Source of the DNA: Haloferula helveola | Lineage (GTDB): Bacteria > Verrucomicrobiota > Verrucomicrobiia > Verrucomicrobiales > Akkermansiaceae | DNA length: 64,000 nucleotides | Reading direction: 5' to 3' | NCBI RefSeq assembly: GCF_037076345.1 | Contig: NZ_AP024702.1 | Span: 372,001 to 436,000 of the forward strand | Shown here: positions 7,778-16,250 of the stretch, one piece after another | Layout of the letters: each line of letters opens with the position of its first letter | Numbering within the stretch: the stretch's first letter is position 1 | Made by a program: the position numbers and the translations under genes | The notes under the pieces: generated by a model | Databases searched by the model: none | The model's input: only the letters and a program-made list of their open reading frames with translations | Told to the model about the DNA's origin: nothing

Positions 7778-10683
7778 GGTGAAACGTCCGCCACCACCGC
7801 ATCGATCAACTTTTCGAGCGCGACCGCGTCATCCCAAGCACCCACGACAACCCCGTGGCTCATGCCCTCGATCGACTCCGGCCCCGTGATCTTCGCAGCC
7901 AGCTCAGCGCTCGGGATGGTGTAGAAGAAGTGCGGGTCGCCACCACCGAAGCGCTTCTTGAAGGAGTTGCCCAGAGCGGACAGCTCGGACCCGTAGTTCG
8001 CTCCTTCGTCCGCCTCGACCATCTTCTCGCTGCTGAGGAAGATGATGCCTTTGAAGGCGCCCGGCGTGAACGAATGGACGAGGGCATTGTAGGCCTCGGA
8101 TGCCTCGCTCGTGACCTCCGAGGCAAGCATGGGATAGGTTCCCCACGGCACACCGTCGGGCACCATTTTGGTCGCGATCATTTCCGGAACGTATTCGTTC
8201 CAGTAGGACTTCCATGCGTCGATGTAGCGTCGGGCATTGGCGTCGTAGTACTCGTTGCCCGGTCGCACGGCGGCGAGATCCTTGTAGTCCTCCATCAGAC
8301 TGGGAGCCATCTTGAGATCCTCGGGGTTCATCCAGCTCTTGAGCTCGATCGGGTTCTCCGCCTCCTTGCCCTTGCCGCCCTCCATACCGGTCTGCATGAA
8401 AATGACCCCGACCGGCTTGCCGGTCTTGCTGGCGACCTTCTGCCCGAGCGCTGCGGCGAATCCGTCGGCGTTTTCCCAAACGCAGGCGAAGCGGTTCTCC
8501 GGCGTGGTCGAGACACAGACACTGAAGCGGCTCGGCCTGTCAAAAGTGAAGCGCTTTGCCTTGCGGGTCATCATACGCACGAGCCCGGAGCCGGACTTCG
8601 GCGCATCCAACTTCGCAGCCAGCGGCGGAGCGGCGACGTAGAACACATCACCGAAGACCACGTTTTCACAGACGCGCTCGTGGGCGAGCTCGCCGTCGAT
8701 GGTGAAAGTCACCTTCAGCGTCTTCGGCTCGGCACTGGCTTCCATCGCCGGCATCACGACCTTCCACTCCTTCATTCCCTTGGTCACCGGGATCGTCTTC
8801 TCGACGCCCGCGAAGCTGAACTGAACGACCGCCTCGCCCTCGGCTTCGTAGCCCCAGTCATGCACCGCCGAGCCCCAGATCGTCACGGGCACGCCGGCCT
8901 GCAGCACGGCATTGTCGCGGAACTGGGTGCTAAGAAGAGGCATCTTCCGATATTCGTAGCTCTTGCCGACGGTGCTCGGGTCGATCGTTTCACCCGCGAT
9001 CTTCAATTTCTCATCAGGCCACATGTCGCTGGTGACCTGCTTGCCTTCGAACTGGATGAACGGGGTCGTCGGCAGCATCGCGCGGTTGTAGAGGTTGGGC
9101 TGCGGACCCACTCCCCCGGTGCCATAAGAAACGCCCTTCGGGGAATTCACGGCCGCGGAGGTGACGATCACCTTGTTGCCGTCGATCTCGATCTCCGCCG
9201 GATGCCAGACGCGATTCTCGTCAGCAACGTAGAACAGTTTCACCTGCTTCGCTCCGTCAGGAATCACGGTCGGGATCGCCAGACCATCCTTGCTGTTGGT
9301 GGCGGTCTCCCCGACCACAAGGCCGTCGTCGGCATTCGCCAGCGTCACGATGACCTTGTTGCCCTCGACCTTGTAGGACTCGAACATCGGGCCGTCGGCG
9401 GCGACATCCTTGCCATACTGGTTCCTGAGGGCGTGGAGCGCCAGACGCTGCCCGGGGAGGGTCTTGTTCGAGTAGTGGATCGCGCCGGTGATGTCGATCT
9501 GGCTGGCCATTCCGGTATTCGGAATATCGCGGGCCATCCAGGTTCCGAGACGCATCTCGGCGGGACCATCGATGCTCGGGCTGTTGTCCCACTCGCCCTT
9601 CTGCCCCGGGCAATAGAACTGATGGAAGTAGACCGGGAGCTCCGGTCGCTCCCACGACCCGCGCCAGCCCCGGATCATGCTGTGGAGGTTGTGGTAGTAA
9701 ACCAGTCCCTCGCTCATGTTGGCGTAACCCTGGTTCCAGATCGCCCCGCGGATCGCGTAGGGAATCATCGGATTCAGACGGGCATTGAAAAGCCAGGTGG
9801 CGTCACGGTTGCCGGCCATGTTCCCGGGGGTCTTGATCGAAATCCCTTCCGCTTCCTCTCCCTTCGCCACTCGCTTGGCATTCTCGGCAAGGGTGTCCTC
9901 GATCGAGTGATAGAAGGCATCCCATGCTTTCCGGTGCTCTGCTGACGTCGGATCGGTCTCCATGACCTTCCGGCGGATCGCATGCGTGTACTCGTCATCT
10001 GCACCGGCGAACCCGTCCCGTGGAGTCCACGCCTGGATCGCGGTCTGGCTGAACGAGCAGTTCAAGATGCCCACCGGCACACCGAGTTCACGATGCAGTT
10101 CGTAGGCGAAAGCATAAGCAATCGCACTCGAGTCGCCGTCGGCCGGGCGCCATTCACCCGTCGCGTGCTCGATCGGGTGCAGGCACGCGAAGTAGTCGGT
10201 CACTTTCGTCTCACGGATGAGCGGTTCCTTTTCCTCGCCGGCGGCCACCCGCTCGGCGATTTGGGCCATCAGCACGCGGCCGACATCGCACTTCGATGCG
10301 ACCCACTGCATGTTCGATTGTCCCGACGCCATCCAGACTTCCCCGACGAGCACCTGTTGCAACGTGCGGGAATCCCCCGTGCTCTCGGTGATGACCATGT
10401 CCCGTGGCTCCGAGCTGGCCTCGAGCGGATCAAGTTCGAGCATCCACTTGCCGTCCTTCCCCGCGGTTGCCTGCTTCTTTTGCCCGGCAAACGAGACCTC
10501 GACTTTCACACCGGGCTTCGCCCAGCCCCAGACCGGCAGTTTCATGTCGCGTTGCAACACGGCCTGATGGGTGAACGGAGCCCCCAACTCGACGGCCGGA
10601 GGAGGTTTCGGGGATTCATCGGCAACAGCCGCAAACGGAACCGAGAGGACCCACGCGAAGACGAGTCGAAGGGATGTGGTCAT
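7774..10683 (-). CDS. Sialate O-acetylesterase-like protein with a second, degenerate C-terminal half
   Basis: The 969-residue product starts at ATG 10683, where a signal peptide begins (MTTSLRLVFAWVL); the frame upstream to 10770 lacks such features. The first part matches the sialate O-acetylesterase (SASA) family: a beta domain with LQRDMKLPVWGWA, then VWMASGQSNMQW with the nucleophile Ser123, and IWNQGYANM near 310. From about residue 610 a second set begins (STQFRDNAVLQAGVPVTIWG), again followed by FGDVFYVAAPP where the GQSN motif should be. This looks like a duplicated SASA module that lost its catalytic serine. The gene overlaps the sulfatase by 4 bp. Deacetylation of a sulfated, acetylated glycan is a reasonable role. 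Confidence 0.85.
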   Translation of the reverse strand: MTTSLRLVFAWVLSVPFAAVADESPKPPPAVELGAPFTHQAVLQRDMKLPVWGWAKPGVKVEVSFAGQKKQATAGKDGKWMLELDPLEASSEPRDMVITESTGDSRTLQQVLVGEVWMASGQSNMQWVASKCDVGRVLMAQIAERVAAGEEKEPLIRETKVTDYFACLHPIEHATGEWRPADGDSSAIAYAFAYELHRELGVPVGILNCSFSQTAIQAWTPRDGFAGADDEYTHAIRRKVMETDPTSAEHRKAWDAFYHSIEDTLAENAKRVAKGEEAEGISIKTPGNMAGNRDATWLFNARLNPMIPYAIRGAIWNQGYANMSEGLVYYHNLHSMIRGWRGSWERPELPVYFHQFYCPGQKGEWDNSPSIDGPAEMRLGTWMARDIPNTGMASQIDITGAIHYSNKTLPGQRLALHALRNQYGKDVAADGPMFESYKVEGNKVIVTLANADDGLVVGETATNSKDGLAIPTVIPDGAKQVKLFYVADENRVWHPAEIEIDGNKVIVTSAAVNSPKGVSYGTGGVGPQPNLYNRAMLPTTPFIQFEGKQVTSDMWPDEKLKIAGETIDPSTVGKSYEYRKMPLLSTQFRDNAVLQAGVPVTIWGSAVHDWGYEAEGEAVVQFSFAGVEKTIPVTKGMKEWKVVMPAMEASAEPKTLKVTFTIDGELAHERVCENVVFGDVFYVAAPPLAAKLDAPKSGSGLVRMMTRKAKRFTFDRPSRFSVCVSTTPENRFACVWENADGFAAALGQKVASKTGKPVGVIFMQTGMEGGKGKEAENPIELKSWMNPEDLKMAPSLMEDYKDLAAVRPGNEYYDANARRYIDAWKSYWNEYVPEMIATKMVPDGVPWGTYPMLASEVTSEASEAYNALVHSFTPGAFKGIIFLSSEKMVEADEGANYGSELSALGNSFKKRFGGGDPHFFYTIPSAELAAKITGPESIEGMSHGVVVGAWDDAVALEKLIDAVVADVSP

Positions 10684-10727
10684 GGATTTTGAAAATGGGT
10701 CGCCGCCCGGGGGGATCGCTCCGGGAG

Positions 10728-10789
10728 AAAGCCCGAATGACGCGGACGACGCTTCGGCAACGGCTACCACCCGGCCGCATCCGGGCTTT
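10728..10789 (-). terminator. Possible hairpin terminator or attenuator between esterase genes
   Basis: Arms 10728-10739 and 10778-10789 pair over 12 bases with a single mismatch that becomes G-U in the minus-strand RNA. The loop is long (38 bases) and only three T residues follow on the minus strand. It lies in the 204-bp gap between the stop of the hydrolase fusion gene and the start of the sialate esterase gene. It may separate two transcripts, but it is a weak terminator by sequence. Confidence 0.35.
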
Positions 10790-10887
10790 CACGGATCGAC
10801 GTTCCCGCCTGACGGATTTGCGGATTCTTCTCTCCGATTTGCGCCAACGAAGACTGCCGCCAAGTCAGCCCCTCGACGACACCCGAT

Positions 10888-12363
10888 TCACTTAAGTCCG
10901 TGACTGCGGAAGAACTTCAGGGTCCTCGCTGCCGCGTCATCGAAAAGGCCCATATCGTTGTTGATGTGCCCGTGCCTGCCACCCTTCTCCAGCACCAACT
11001 CACAGACGTTGCCCTCGTCCTTCATTCGCTTCACGAACTCCATGAGGATCGGCTCCGGCGCCACGTTGTCGCGGTCGCCATGGAAAACCAGCGTGGGCGG
11101 CATCCCGGAGCGGATCCGGTGCAGTGGAGAGATCGATTTCCAGTCCTTTCCGACCCGGGCATTTCCGTAGCCCTTCGATGAGGTATCGAGCACCGCGAAG
11201 AGCAGCACCAGCGCATCGGGCCGACACGACACCGACAGGTCCTCGTCGGCATGGTCGAAGTCATCGAACAGTGCGGTCCCGAGGGCGACATGCCCGCCAG
11301 CGGATCCGCCGCCGACGCCGATCTTTTTCGGATCGATCCCGAGCTCGGCCGCGTGGGCCCGGATATATCGGATCGCCGCCCGTCCGTCCTTCACACAGTC
11401 GAATACCGTCACGCCCGTGCCCGGCTTCGCCAGACGATACTCGACGCTGATTCCGACGTATCCCTCGGGCACCAGACTCTGGGCGTAGGGATAAAACCTT
11501 CGTGGATCACCACCGACCCATCCGCCACCGTGGATCACCACATAGGCCGGCCGACGGTCGCCCGGCTTGAACCCGTCGGGATGGAAGAGATGCAGGGTCA
11601 GCTCCCGATCTCCGACCGTCTTGTAAGGGATGATCTTGCTCGGCTGCAGCTCCTTCTGCATCGACGCGAAGCTGCGGACCTTGCGCGGTTCCGATCCGGC
11701 AATCGCCTTCTCGATCTCTGCCACGACCTGGCGGGCCAGCACACCATAGCCTGCGCCAGTGAAGTGGACGTTGTCCGGCCCGGTGGCATACTTTTCCAAG
11801 TCCGGACGGATCAGCGAGTGCAGGTCGTTGATCCTGACACCATGCTTCTTCATCACGCCGCCCGCCGCATCGAGATACCGCTTCTCCAGATCGGGCGAGA
11901 TCTTCACTTCCGTCTTAAAGCGATTCTTCATGGTGACTTCCGGCTCCGGGCACGCCGGCGTCGTCGTCGCCCAGATCAAAGTCGCGCCGGTCTTCTCCAA
12001 ACGGGTCACCAACTTCTCCAGACGTTCGGCATAGGCCTGCGGACTGCGATCCTCATTGGCGAACTCCCAGCCGTACATGTCCCACAGTCCCCAGTTGAAA
12101 TGGATGACGTCCCAGTCGCCGTCGCCGAGCCACTGTTCGATCTTCTTCACCCCGGTCCCGGTGTACTGGGCGTTGCCCTCGTTCTTCACCACCACCGCCT
12201 TGCCATCGAGCAGACGCTTCACCTCCTTCTGATACCCTCCTGAGATCGAATCGCCGATCAGCAGGACTTTCGGCAGACCCGTCTCCGCCGCAACGGCAAG
12301 CGGCAGAACCGCCACAGCGATGGCAGGCAGGACGTAGCGGAGTATTCTCGAAACCAGTCTCAT
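10888..12363 (-). CDS. Fusion of an SGNH esterase and a BD-FAE/Abhydrolase_3-type alpha/beta hydrolase
   Basis: The 491-residue secreted protein has a signal peptide (residues 1-26) and two different hydrolase folds. Residues about 31-225 are an SGNH domain: LLIGDSIS with Ser39, HFNWGLWD near 95 and DNVHFTGAGYG near 200. Residues about 245-490 are an alpha/beta hydrolase: oxyanion motif HGGGWVGG, EYRLAKP, nucleophile elbow GGGSAGGH, then HGDRDNVAP and GGRHGH for the Asp and His. Both sites look intact. The gene lies 18 bp downstream of the sulfatase gene at 12382. Two esterases in one chain suggest removal of different acyl groups from the same polymer. Each half is clear; the reading frame runs through without interruption. 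Confidence 0.88.
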   Translation of the reverse strand: MRLVSRILRYVLPAIAVAVLPLAVAAETGLPKVLLIGDSISGGYQKEVKRLLDGKAVVVKNEGNAQYTGTGVKKIEQWLGDGDWDVIHFNWGLWDMYGWEFANEDRSPQAYAERLEKLVTRLEKTGATLIWATTTPACPEPEVTMKNRFKTEVKISPDLEKRYLDAAGGVMKKHGVRINDLHSLIRPDLEKYATGPDNVHFTGAGYGVLARQVVAEIEKAIAGSEPRKVRSFASMQKELQPSKIIPYKTVGDRELTLHLFHPDGFKPGDRRPAYVVIHGGGWVGGDPRRFYPYAQSLVPEGYVGISVEYRLAKPGTGVTVFDCVKDGRAAIRYIRAHAAELGIDPKKIGVGGGSAGGHVALGTALFDDFDHADEDLSVSCRPDALVLLFAVLDTSSKGYGNARVGKDWKSISPLHRIRSGMPPTLVFHGDRDNVAPEPILMEFVKRMKDEGNVCELVLEKGGRHGHINNDMGLFDDAAARTLKFFRSHGLK

Positions 12364-12381
12364 GATAGCGCGTGAGCTTCG

Positions 12382-14100
12382 TTACTTCTTACCCTTCGGC
12401 AAAGGGTAAACGCGCGTCCTGTTGGCCTGCTTTTCCCACAGACCGGCAAGTTCCTTGGCCAGTTCCGGCTTCGTCTCGGAAAGATCGTTCAGCTCGGTTC
12501 GGTCGTTGTGGATGTCGTAGAGCTCCCACGGCTTCTTGTAGCCCAGCCGGACGAGCTTCCACTTCCCCTTGCGGATCGCCGCCTTGCCGTAGTGCTCGAA
12601 AAGCAGGACGCGGTCGGGGTCCTCATCCTTCGAAAAACTCGCCACCAAGCTTCTGCCTTCCATCGGCTGGATTTCCTGACCCGCGAACTCCTTCGGATAA
12701 GTCGCGCCCGAGAGCTCGACGCAAGTCGCCATGATGTCGATCAGGTGACCCGGTCGCTGCCTCAGCTCATTCTTCGCCGATATCCCCTTGGGCCAATGGG
12801 CGATCAGTGGAGTGGATACCCCTCCCTCGTGGTTGTGCGACTTGTACTCCCGGAACGGCGTGTTGGAGACGTTCGCCCAGTTCCGGCCGTAGCCGATGTA
12901 GGTTTCCGACGGCCCCGGCATGACGTCCGGCCCCATCAGAACCGGGCGACCGGCACGACTGCTGGCTGGAATCATCGCCGTCTGAAGCTCGTCCTTGCCC
13001 ATCGGCTCAACTCCTTTCGCGGGATTCTTCCGCGGTTTCCGGCCCATCGCCTCGTGGCAACCTCCGTTGTCTTGCAAAAAGAGAATGAGAGTGTTCTCGA
13101 GCTGCCCGGTCTCCTCGAGGGTTTTCACAAGGCGCCCGATCCCCTGATCCATGCTGTCGACCATCGCGGCATAGACTTCCATGCAGCGTGCCTCCCATGC
13201 CTTATGCTCGTCCGGAAAGCTCTTCCAGGACTGTGGAGCCGGACTGAGCTTCCAGTCCTTGATCACCCCGAGTTCCTTCATCCGTTCGTAGCGCGCCTTG
13301 CGGATCGGCTCGTAGCCGCCGTCATACTTCCCCTTGTACTTGGCGATGTCCTTGTCGAGCGCGTGCATCGGCCAATGCGCTGCCGTGAAAGCGACGTAGA
13401 GGAAAAACGGATCCTCCTTCGATGTCTCGGCGTGCTCCTTCACGTAGCGCGAGGCGTAGTCACTGATCGCATCGGTGTAGTAGTACTGCCCGGGTTGATA
13501 TTCTTCGTCGTTGTCCGGCGTGATCGCCTTCTCGCCCCGGGTCAGGGTCCACGGATCGAAAAGACTGCCCGCACCGATGATCGTCCCGTAGAAGCGGTCG
13601 AAACCCCTCTGGAGCGGCCAGTTCGATTTGTCCCCGTCGGGCTTGAGCTGCTTGGTCACGTGCCACTTGCCCGCCATGTAGGTCCGGTAGCCGGCCGCCT
13701 TGAGCACCTCCGCCATCGTCACCGCATCGCGACCGAGATCCCCCTTGTAGCCAGGCTGACCTCCGTCGTTGGTCATCTGACCGATGCCGGCCTGGTGGGC
13801 ATACAGCCCCGTGAGAAGGGACGCACGGGTCGGACAGCAGCGTCCGGTGTTGTAGAACTGTGTGTATCGCAAGCCACCGGCAGCGAGCCGGTCGAGGGTC
13901 GGCGTGGAAATCTCGCTCCCGTAGCATCCGAGGTCCGAGTAGCCCATGTCGTCCGACATGATCACGATGATGTTCGGGCGTGGTGCCGTTTCCACGGCCA
14001 GCGCCACCGGGAGAGAAAGCAGGCCAAAGACGGCGGCCAATCCTGCCAACCGTGACGATAGTTCGCCCTTTCTCCGGACGTTTGAGATGAGTTCGATCAC
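12382..14100 (-). CDS. Secreted arylsulfatase-type sulfatase
   Basis: The 572-residue protein has an N-terminal hydrophobic signal (about residues 18-36) after a longer charged start. It carries all sulfatase landmarks: IIVIMSDDMGYSDLGCYG (metal Asp50-Asp51), CCPTR with Cys88 as the formylglycine site followed by ASLLTG, GKWHVTK near 145, and LQDNGG near 345. Length and motifs fit the arylsulfatase A/B-like group. It is the first gene of a minus-strand set with the hydrolase fusion 18 bp downstream. The plus-strand sulfatase at 14143 is divergent across only 42 bp, so the two promoters must overlap or lie inside the coding regions. Confidence 0.92.
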   Translation of the reverse strand: MIELISNVRRKGELSSRLAGLAAVFGLLSLPVALAVETAPRPNIIVIMSDDMGYSDLGCYGSEISTPTLDRLAAGGLRYTQFYNTGRCCPTRASLLTGLYAHQAGIGQMTNDGGQPGYKGDLGRDAVTMAEVLKAAGYRTYMAGKWHVTKQLKPDGDKSNWPLQRGFDRFYGTIIGAGSLFDPWTLTRGEKAITPDNDEEYQPGQYYYTDAISDYASRYVKEHAETSKEDPFFLYVAFTAAHWPMHALDKDIAKYKGKYDGGYEPIRKARYERMKELGVIKDWKLSPAPQSWKSFPDEHKAWEARCMEVYAAMVDSMDQGIGRLVKTLEETGQLENTLILFLQDNGGCHEAMGRKPRKNPAKGVEPMGKDELQTAMIPASSRAGRPVLMGPDVMPGPSETYIGYGRNWANVSNTPFREYKSHNHEGGVSTPLIAHWPKGISAKNELRQRPGHLIDIMATCVELSGATYPKEFAGQEIQPMEGRSLVASFSKDEDPDRVLLFEHYGKAAIRKGKWKLVRLGYKKPWELYDIHNDRTELNDLSETKPELAKELAGLWEKQANRTRVYPLPKGKK

Positions 14101-14142
14101 GACACCAAAACGCCCGTCTCCGACACCATTCTTTCAGCCCCG

Positions 14143-15558
14143 ATGTCCCTGCTCCGCCTCAGAACGTCCCGCCTCGCCTGTCTCGCGCTCGCCTTCGTCT
14201 CAAGCTTCGCGAACGCCGCCCGACCGCCGGGCGAAAAGCCGAACATCATCCTGATCATGGCGGACGATGTCAGCTGGGAGGCATTCGGGTGCTATGGCGC
14301 CAAGGACTACCGGACACCGAACATCGACCGTCTCGCGAGTGAGGGCATCCGTTTCGAGCACTGCTACTCCACACCCATCTGCACGCCGAGCCGGGTCAAG
14401 CTGATGACGGGGCAGTACAACTTCCGGAACTACACCCACTTCGGATACCTGAATCCTGCGGACAGGACCTTCGGCCACCTCATGAAAGAGGCCGGATACA
14501 AGACCGCCATCGCCGGCAAGTGGCAGCTCAACGGACTCTACAACAAGCTTCCGGGTCACGATGATCCGATGCGCCCGGGCAAGGCCGGCTTCGACGAGTG
14601 GATGCTGTGGCAGGTCACGACCGGCAAAGGTGGTGGCAAGGGCGGCGAACGATTCTGGAGTCCGCCCCTCGAGCACAACGGCAGGTTCGTCACGATGGAG
14701 GAGAACCAGGGCAAGTACGGGCCCGACCTGCTCTGCGACTTTCTTTGCGACTTCATCGAGCGCAACCGGGAACAGCCGTTCTTCGCTTACTACCCGATGG
14801 TGCTGGTCCACGATCCCTTCGTTCCGACTCCGGACACGATCGGCGACGCGCCCCGAACCCACGCCGCGAACAAGGAACCGAAGGGAGCGGCGGCGCAGAA
14901 GGAAAACTTCGTGGCAATGGTCGAATACGCCGACAAGATCGTCGGCCGTATCGACGCCAAGCTTCGCGAACTCGGCCTCGCGGAGAACACGATCCTGATG
15001 TTCACCGCCGACAACGGCACCCACACCCGCATCACCTCGCGGTGGAACGGAATGGACATCACCGGAGGCAAAGGCGGGATGACCGACATGGGCACGCATG
15101 TCCCGTTCGTCGCTTCATGGCCCGGCACGGCTCCGAAAGGTGCGGTGTATCCCGACCCCATCGAATTCACCGACTTCTATCCGACGCTGCTGGAGGCGGC
15201 GGGGATGAAACCGGGGGGAAACGATCCGGTTGACGGACGGAGTTTTCTTCCCCGCCTCCGCGGCGAGCCCGGCAACCCGCGCCAGTGGGTGCTTTGCCAC
15301 TATCAGCCGTACTGGGGCAAAAAGCCCGGGCAGTTCGTCCGCGACCAGCGGTTCAAACTCTACCGCGACGGCCGGTTCTTCGAGGTACCGAACGACTTGC
15401 GGGAGACGAACGACCTGTCGAAAAGCGATACCGGAGCGAAGCAGCGCACCGAACTTCAGTCGGTTCTCGACAAGTGCCCTCCTGCGCCGAAAGGCGACGG
15501 TCAGCGCAATACCAAAGACCGCCCAACCTATCCCGACTGGATGGATCTCGTCGACTGA
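14143..15558 (+). CDS. Secreted sulfatase (CTPSR type)
   Basis: The 471-residue product has a signal peptide (about residues 9-26) and a sulfatase domain with IILIMADDVSWEAFGCYG (metal Asp41-Asp42), the modification motif CTPSR at residues 80-84, KLMTG, GKWQLNG near 127 and FTADNGTH near 288. It is shorter than the 12382 enzyme and has a different active-site surround, so a different sulfate position or sugar is likely. It is the only plus-strand gene in this part of the island and runs convergent with the small secreted protein at 15568, 9 bp away. The substrate is unknown. Confidence 0.92.
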   Translation: MSLLRLRTSRLACLALAFVSSFANAARPPGEKPNIILIMADDVSWEAFGCYGAKDYRTPNIDRLASEGIRFEHCYSTPICTPSRVKLMTGQYNFRNYTHFGYLNPADRTFGHLMKEAGYKTAIAGKWQLNGLYNKLPGHDDPMRPGKAGFDEWMLWQVTTGKGGGKGGERFWSPPLEHNGRFVTMEENQGKYGPDLLCDFLCDFIERNREQPFFAYYPMVLVHDPFVPTPDTIGDAPRTHAANKEPKGAAAQKENFVAMVEYADKIVGRIDAKLRELGLAENTILMFTADNGTHTRITSRWNGMDITGGKGGMTDMGTHVPFVASWPGTAPKGAVYPDPIEFTDFYPTLLEAAGMKPGGNDPVDGRSFLPRLRGEPGNPRQWVLCHYQPYWGKKPGQFVRDQRFKLYRDGRFFEVPNDLRETNDLSKSDTGAKQRTELQSVLDKCPPAPKGDGQRNTKDRPTYPDWMDLVD

Positions 15559-15567
15559 ACCGACGGC

Positions 15568-16236
15568 CTACGGCTTGGCCTTTTCCTTCGGGGGAACAAA
15601 CTCATCGACGGCCCGGAAGTCGACATCTCCGCGTGTCGGATTGTCGAAGAAGAACACATAGGTCCGGTTCTGCTCGTTGAGCGGCCATCGCGAGCTCGTG
15701 ATCAGCCTTGAGCCGGTTTTCTCCTTCACGCCGATCATCACGTCGTAGAAGCGGTTCTCCCGAGCGCCCTTCGGACGAACCACCTTACCGGTCCGACTCG
15801 GAATCAGGAGTTCGGTAGTGCCCACCTTGCCTCCGATCGGCAGACTGGAGACGTTGTGGAGATAAAAATCGCCCGGCCGGAAGGAATCGCTTTCGTCGGG
15901 AATGACCACCGGCTCGAAGCCCGCCTTCTTGGCCGGAACCAAAAGGATGATGAACGCTTTGCCGTCCTCCGGCAGCGCGACTCCGGCGAGTTTGACTGAC
16001 TTCTCCTGCGTCTGGAGTTGGAAGCTTCTCGCCGGGGCCTCCAGTGGCTCGGAAAGGTTGTTGAGGGGTAAATCGAAGGCCTCGCTCCGTTCTCCCTCGG
16101 CGGCGGCCATCACCAGCATTCCGAGATCCTTCGGCGCGGTCTGGGCGACGTAGCGCACCGTCACCTTCCCCGGCGCCGCCCAAGCAGTCGCCAGACACGT
16201 GGTCGCGACCGCAAAGGTCTTCGTAAGCAATCTCAT
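15568..16236 (-). CDS. Secreted protein of unknown function
   Basis: I do not recognise a named domain. From ATG 16236 the product has 222 residues, beginning with a signal peptide ending in ATAWA. The rest looks like a compact beta-rich fold with conserved-looking stretches such as GDFYLHNVS and RTYVFFFDNP. The start at 16236 is preferred to the upstream ATG because it puts the signal peptide at the N-terminus and leaves a 14-bp gap after the large prepilin-like gene. That spacing suggests it is co-transcribed with, and possibly helps, the protein encoded at 16251-19715. Confidence 0.65.
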   Translation of the reverse strand: MRLLTKTFAVATTCLATAWAAPGKVTVRYVAQTAPKDLGMLVMAAAEGERSEAFDLPLNNLSEPLEAPARSFQLQTQEKSVKLAGVALPEDGKAFIILLVPAKKAGFEPVVIPDESDSFRPGDFYLHNVSSLPIGGKVGTTELLIPSRTGKVVRPKGARENRFYDVMIGVKEKTGSRLITSSRWPLNEQNRTYVFFFDNPTRGDVDFRAVDEFVPPKEKAKP

Positions 16237-16250
16237 GAAGCAGCTTTTGC

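Noticed and set aside
10684..10770. Longer start of the sialate esterase gene
   Set aside because: A signal peptide begins at 10683 and the extra residues are Ser/Ala/Gly-rich without function.
12508..14055. 515-codon plus-strand frame opposite a sulfatase
   Set aside because: It mirrors the sulfatase codons and has no independent features.
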